Below are positions 6,643-6,741 of a DNA stretch of 6,741 bases, piece after piece; positions within the stretch are counted from its first letter, which is position 1; the number at the start of each line of letters is the position of its first letter. The notes beneath the pieces were generated by a model that was given only the letters and a program-made list of their open reading frames with translations, was not told where the DNA came from and did not search any database. Made by a program: the position numbers and the translations under genes. Source of the stretch: Roseiarcus sp. (GTDB taxonomy: Bacteria > Pseudomonadota > Alphaproteobacteria > Rhizobiales > Beijerinckiaceae); the NCBI GenBank assembly GCA_030153205.1, contig JASLHV010000181.1, positions 1 through 6,741 on the forward strand. Reading direction: 5' to 3'.

Positions 6643-6648
6643 CAATAA

Positions 6649-6690
6649 TCCGCCCGCGATCTAGAATGCCGCCAAAATGTCGCGGGCGGA
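6649..6690 (+). promoter_or_regulatory. perfect 11-bp inverted repeat overlapping a ribosome binding site
   Basis: TCCGCCCGCGA at 6649-6659 is exactly complementary to TCGCGGGCGGA at 6680-6690, with a 20-base loop. The right arm covers the first three bases of the GGAGG Shine-Dalgarno (6688-6692) of the next gene. As RNA it could be a hairpin that hides the ribosome binding site or slows read-through; as DNA it could be an operator. No T-run follows, so it is not a typical terminator. Confidence 0.65.
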
Positions 6691-6695
6691 GGAAA
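6688..6695 (+). promoter_or_regulatory. Shine-Dalgarno of the right-edge gene
   Basis: GGAGGAAA with core GGAGG (6688-6692) lies 7 bases ahead of ATG 6700. It is the strongest ribosome binding site on the plus strand of this window and fixes the start of the truncated gene. Its first three bases belong to the right arm of the inverted repeat. Confidence 0.8.
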
Positions 6696-6699
6696 CCTT

Positions 6700-6741
6700 A
6701 TGACGGCCAGGCTGCGCGTAGGCTTTGTTGGCCTTGGCCGC
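6700..6741 (+). CDS. N-terminus of a beta-hydroxyacid dehydrogenase-like protein (cut by window edge)
   Basis: Only 14 codons are present: MTARLRVGFVGLGR. The VGFVGLGR stretch starts the GxGxxG Rossmann loop typical of the 6-phosphogluconate / 3-hydroxyisobutyrate / tartronate-semialdehyde reductase family, which usually reads GFIGLGxMG at this place. A strong Shine-Dalgarno precedes it. Following an AllA-family gene, a tartronate-semialdehyde reductase (GlxR/GarR-type) would fit glyoxylate use, but 14 residues cannot separate this from other Rossmann oxidoreductases. Confidence 0.6.
   Translation, partial: MTARLRVGFVGLGR

Noticed and set aside
5611..6645. 344-codon open frame on the minus strand opposite the MFS end and AllA-family gene
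   Set aside because: It spans two convincing plus-strand genes and their gap and has no recognisable domain.

Overview
The window is typical of a GC-rich alphaproteobacterium, most likely Rhizobiales. Nothing in the sequence fixes the genus. The pointers are a GC-biased third codon position in every gene, two well-supported TTG starts, and protein families that I know from Bradyrhizobium- and Beijerinckiaceae-type genomes (a KirBac channel and a Tat-exported haloacid-dehalogenase-like protein). The DNA is gene-dense: seven complete protein genes, one gene start cut by the right edge, and no gap longer than about 160 bases. I see no tRNA, rRNA, CRISPR array or transposon.

Left block, + strand, 23-2360: a glutathione S-transferase, a KirBac1.1-like inward-rectifier K+ channel whose start overlaps the transferase end by 31 bases, and 17 bases later a secreted HAD-fold protein of the L-2-haloacid dehalogenase family. 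The spacing suggests one transcript. The grouping of a GSH-conjugating enzyme, a K+ channel and a dehalogenase relative suggests a link to electrophile or halogenated-compound stress; that link is inference.

Middle block, 2507-4416: a PHP-domain metallohydrolase of the CehA/McbA type on the + strand (TTG start, strong Shine-Dalgarno) faces an NAD(P)-dependent epimerase/dehydratase-family SDR on the - strand (also TTG, strong Shine-Dalgarno). The two stop codons interlock within four bases.

Right block, + strand, 4576 to the edge: a 12-TM MFS permease of the anion:cation symporter (ACS) family, a 218-residue ureidoglycolate lyase (AllA)-family protein, and the first 14 codons of a beta-hydroxyacid-dehydrogenase-like protein. 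Together they look like an uptake and catabolic cassette for a ureide-like or related organic acid: permease, glyoxylate-releasing lyase, then a possible tartronate-semialdehyde reductase. A perfect 11-bp inverted repeat lies just before the last gene and covers its ribosome binding site. Tandem 8-bp repeats one helical turn apart lie in the divergent region ahead of the permease.

The points most worth following up are the GST/Kir gene overlap, the HAD protein lacking three of the family's catalytic residues, and the hairpin over the Shine-Dalgarno. I do not see a clearly new defence or mobile system here.
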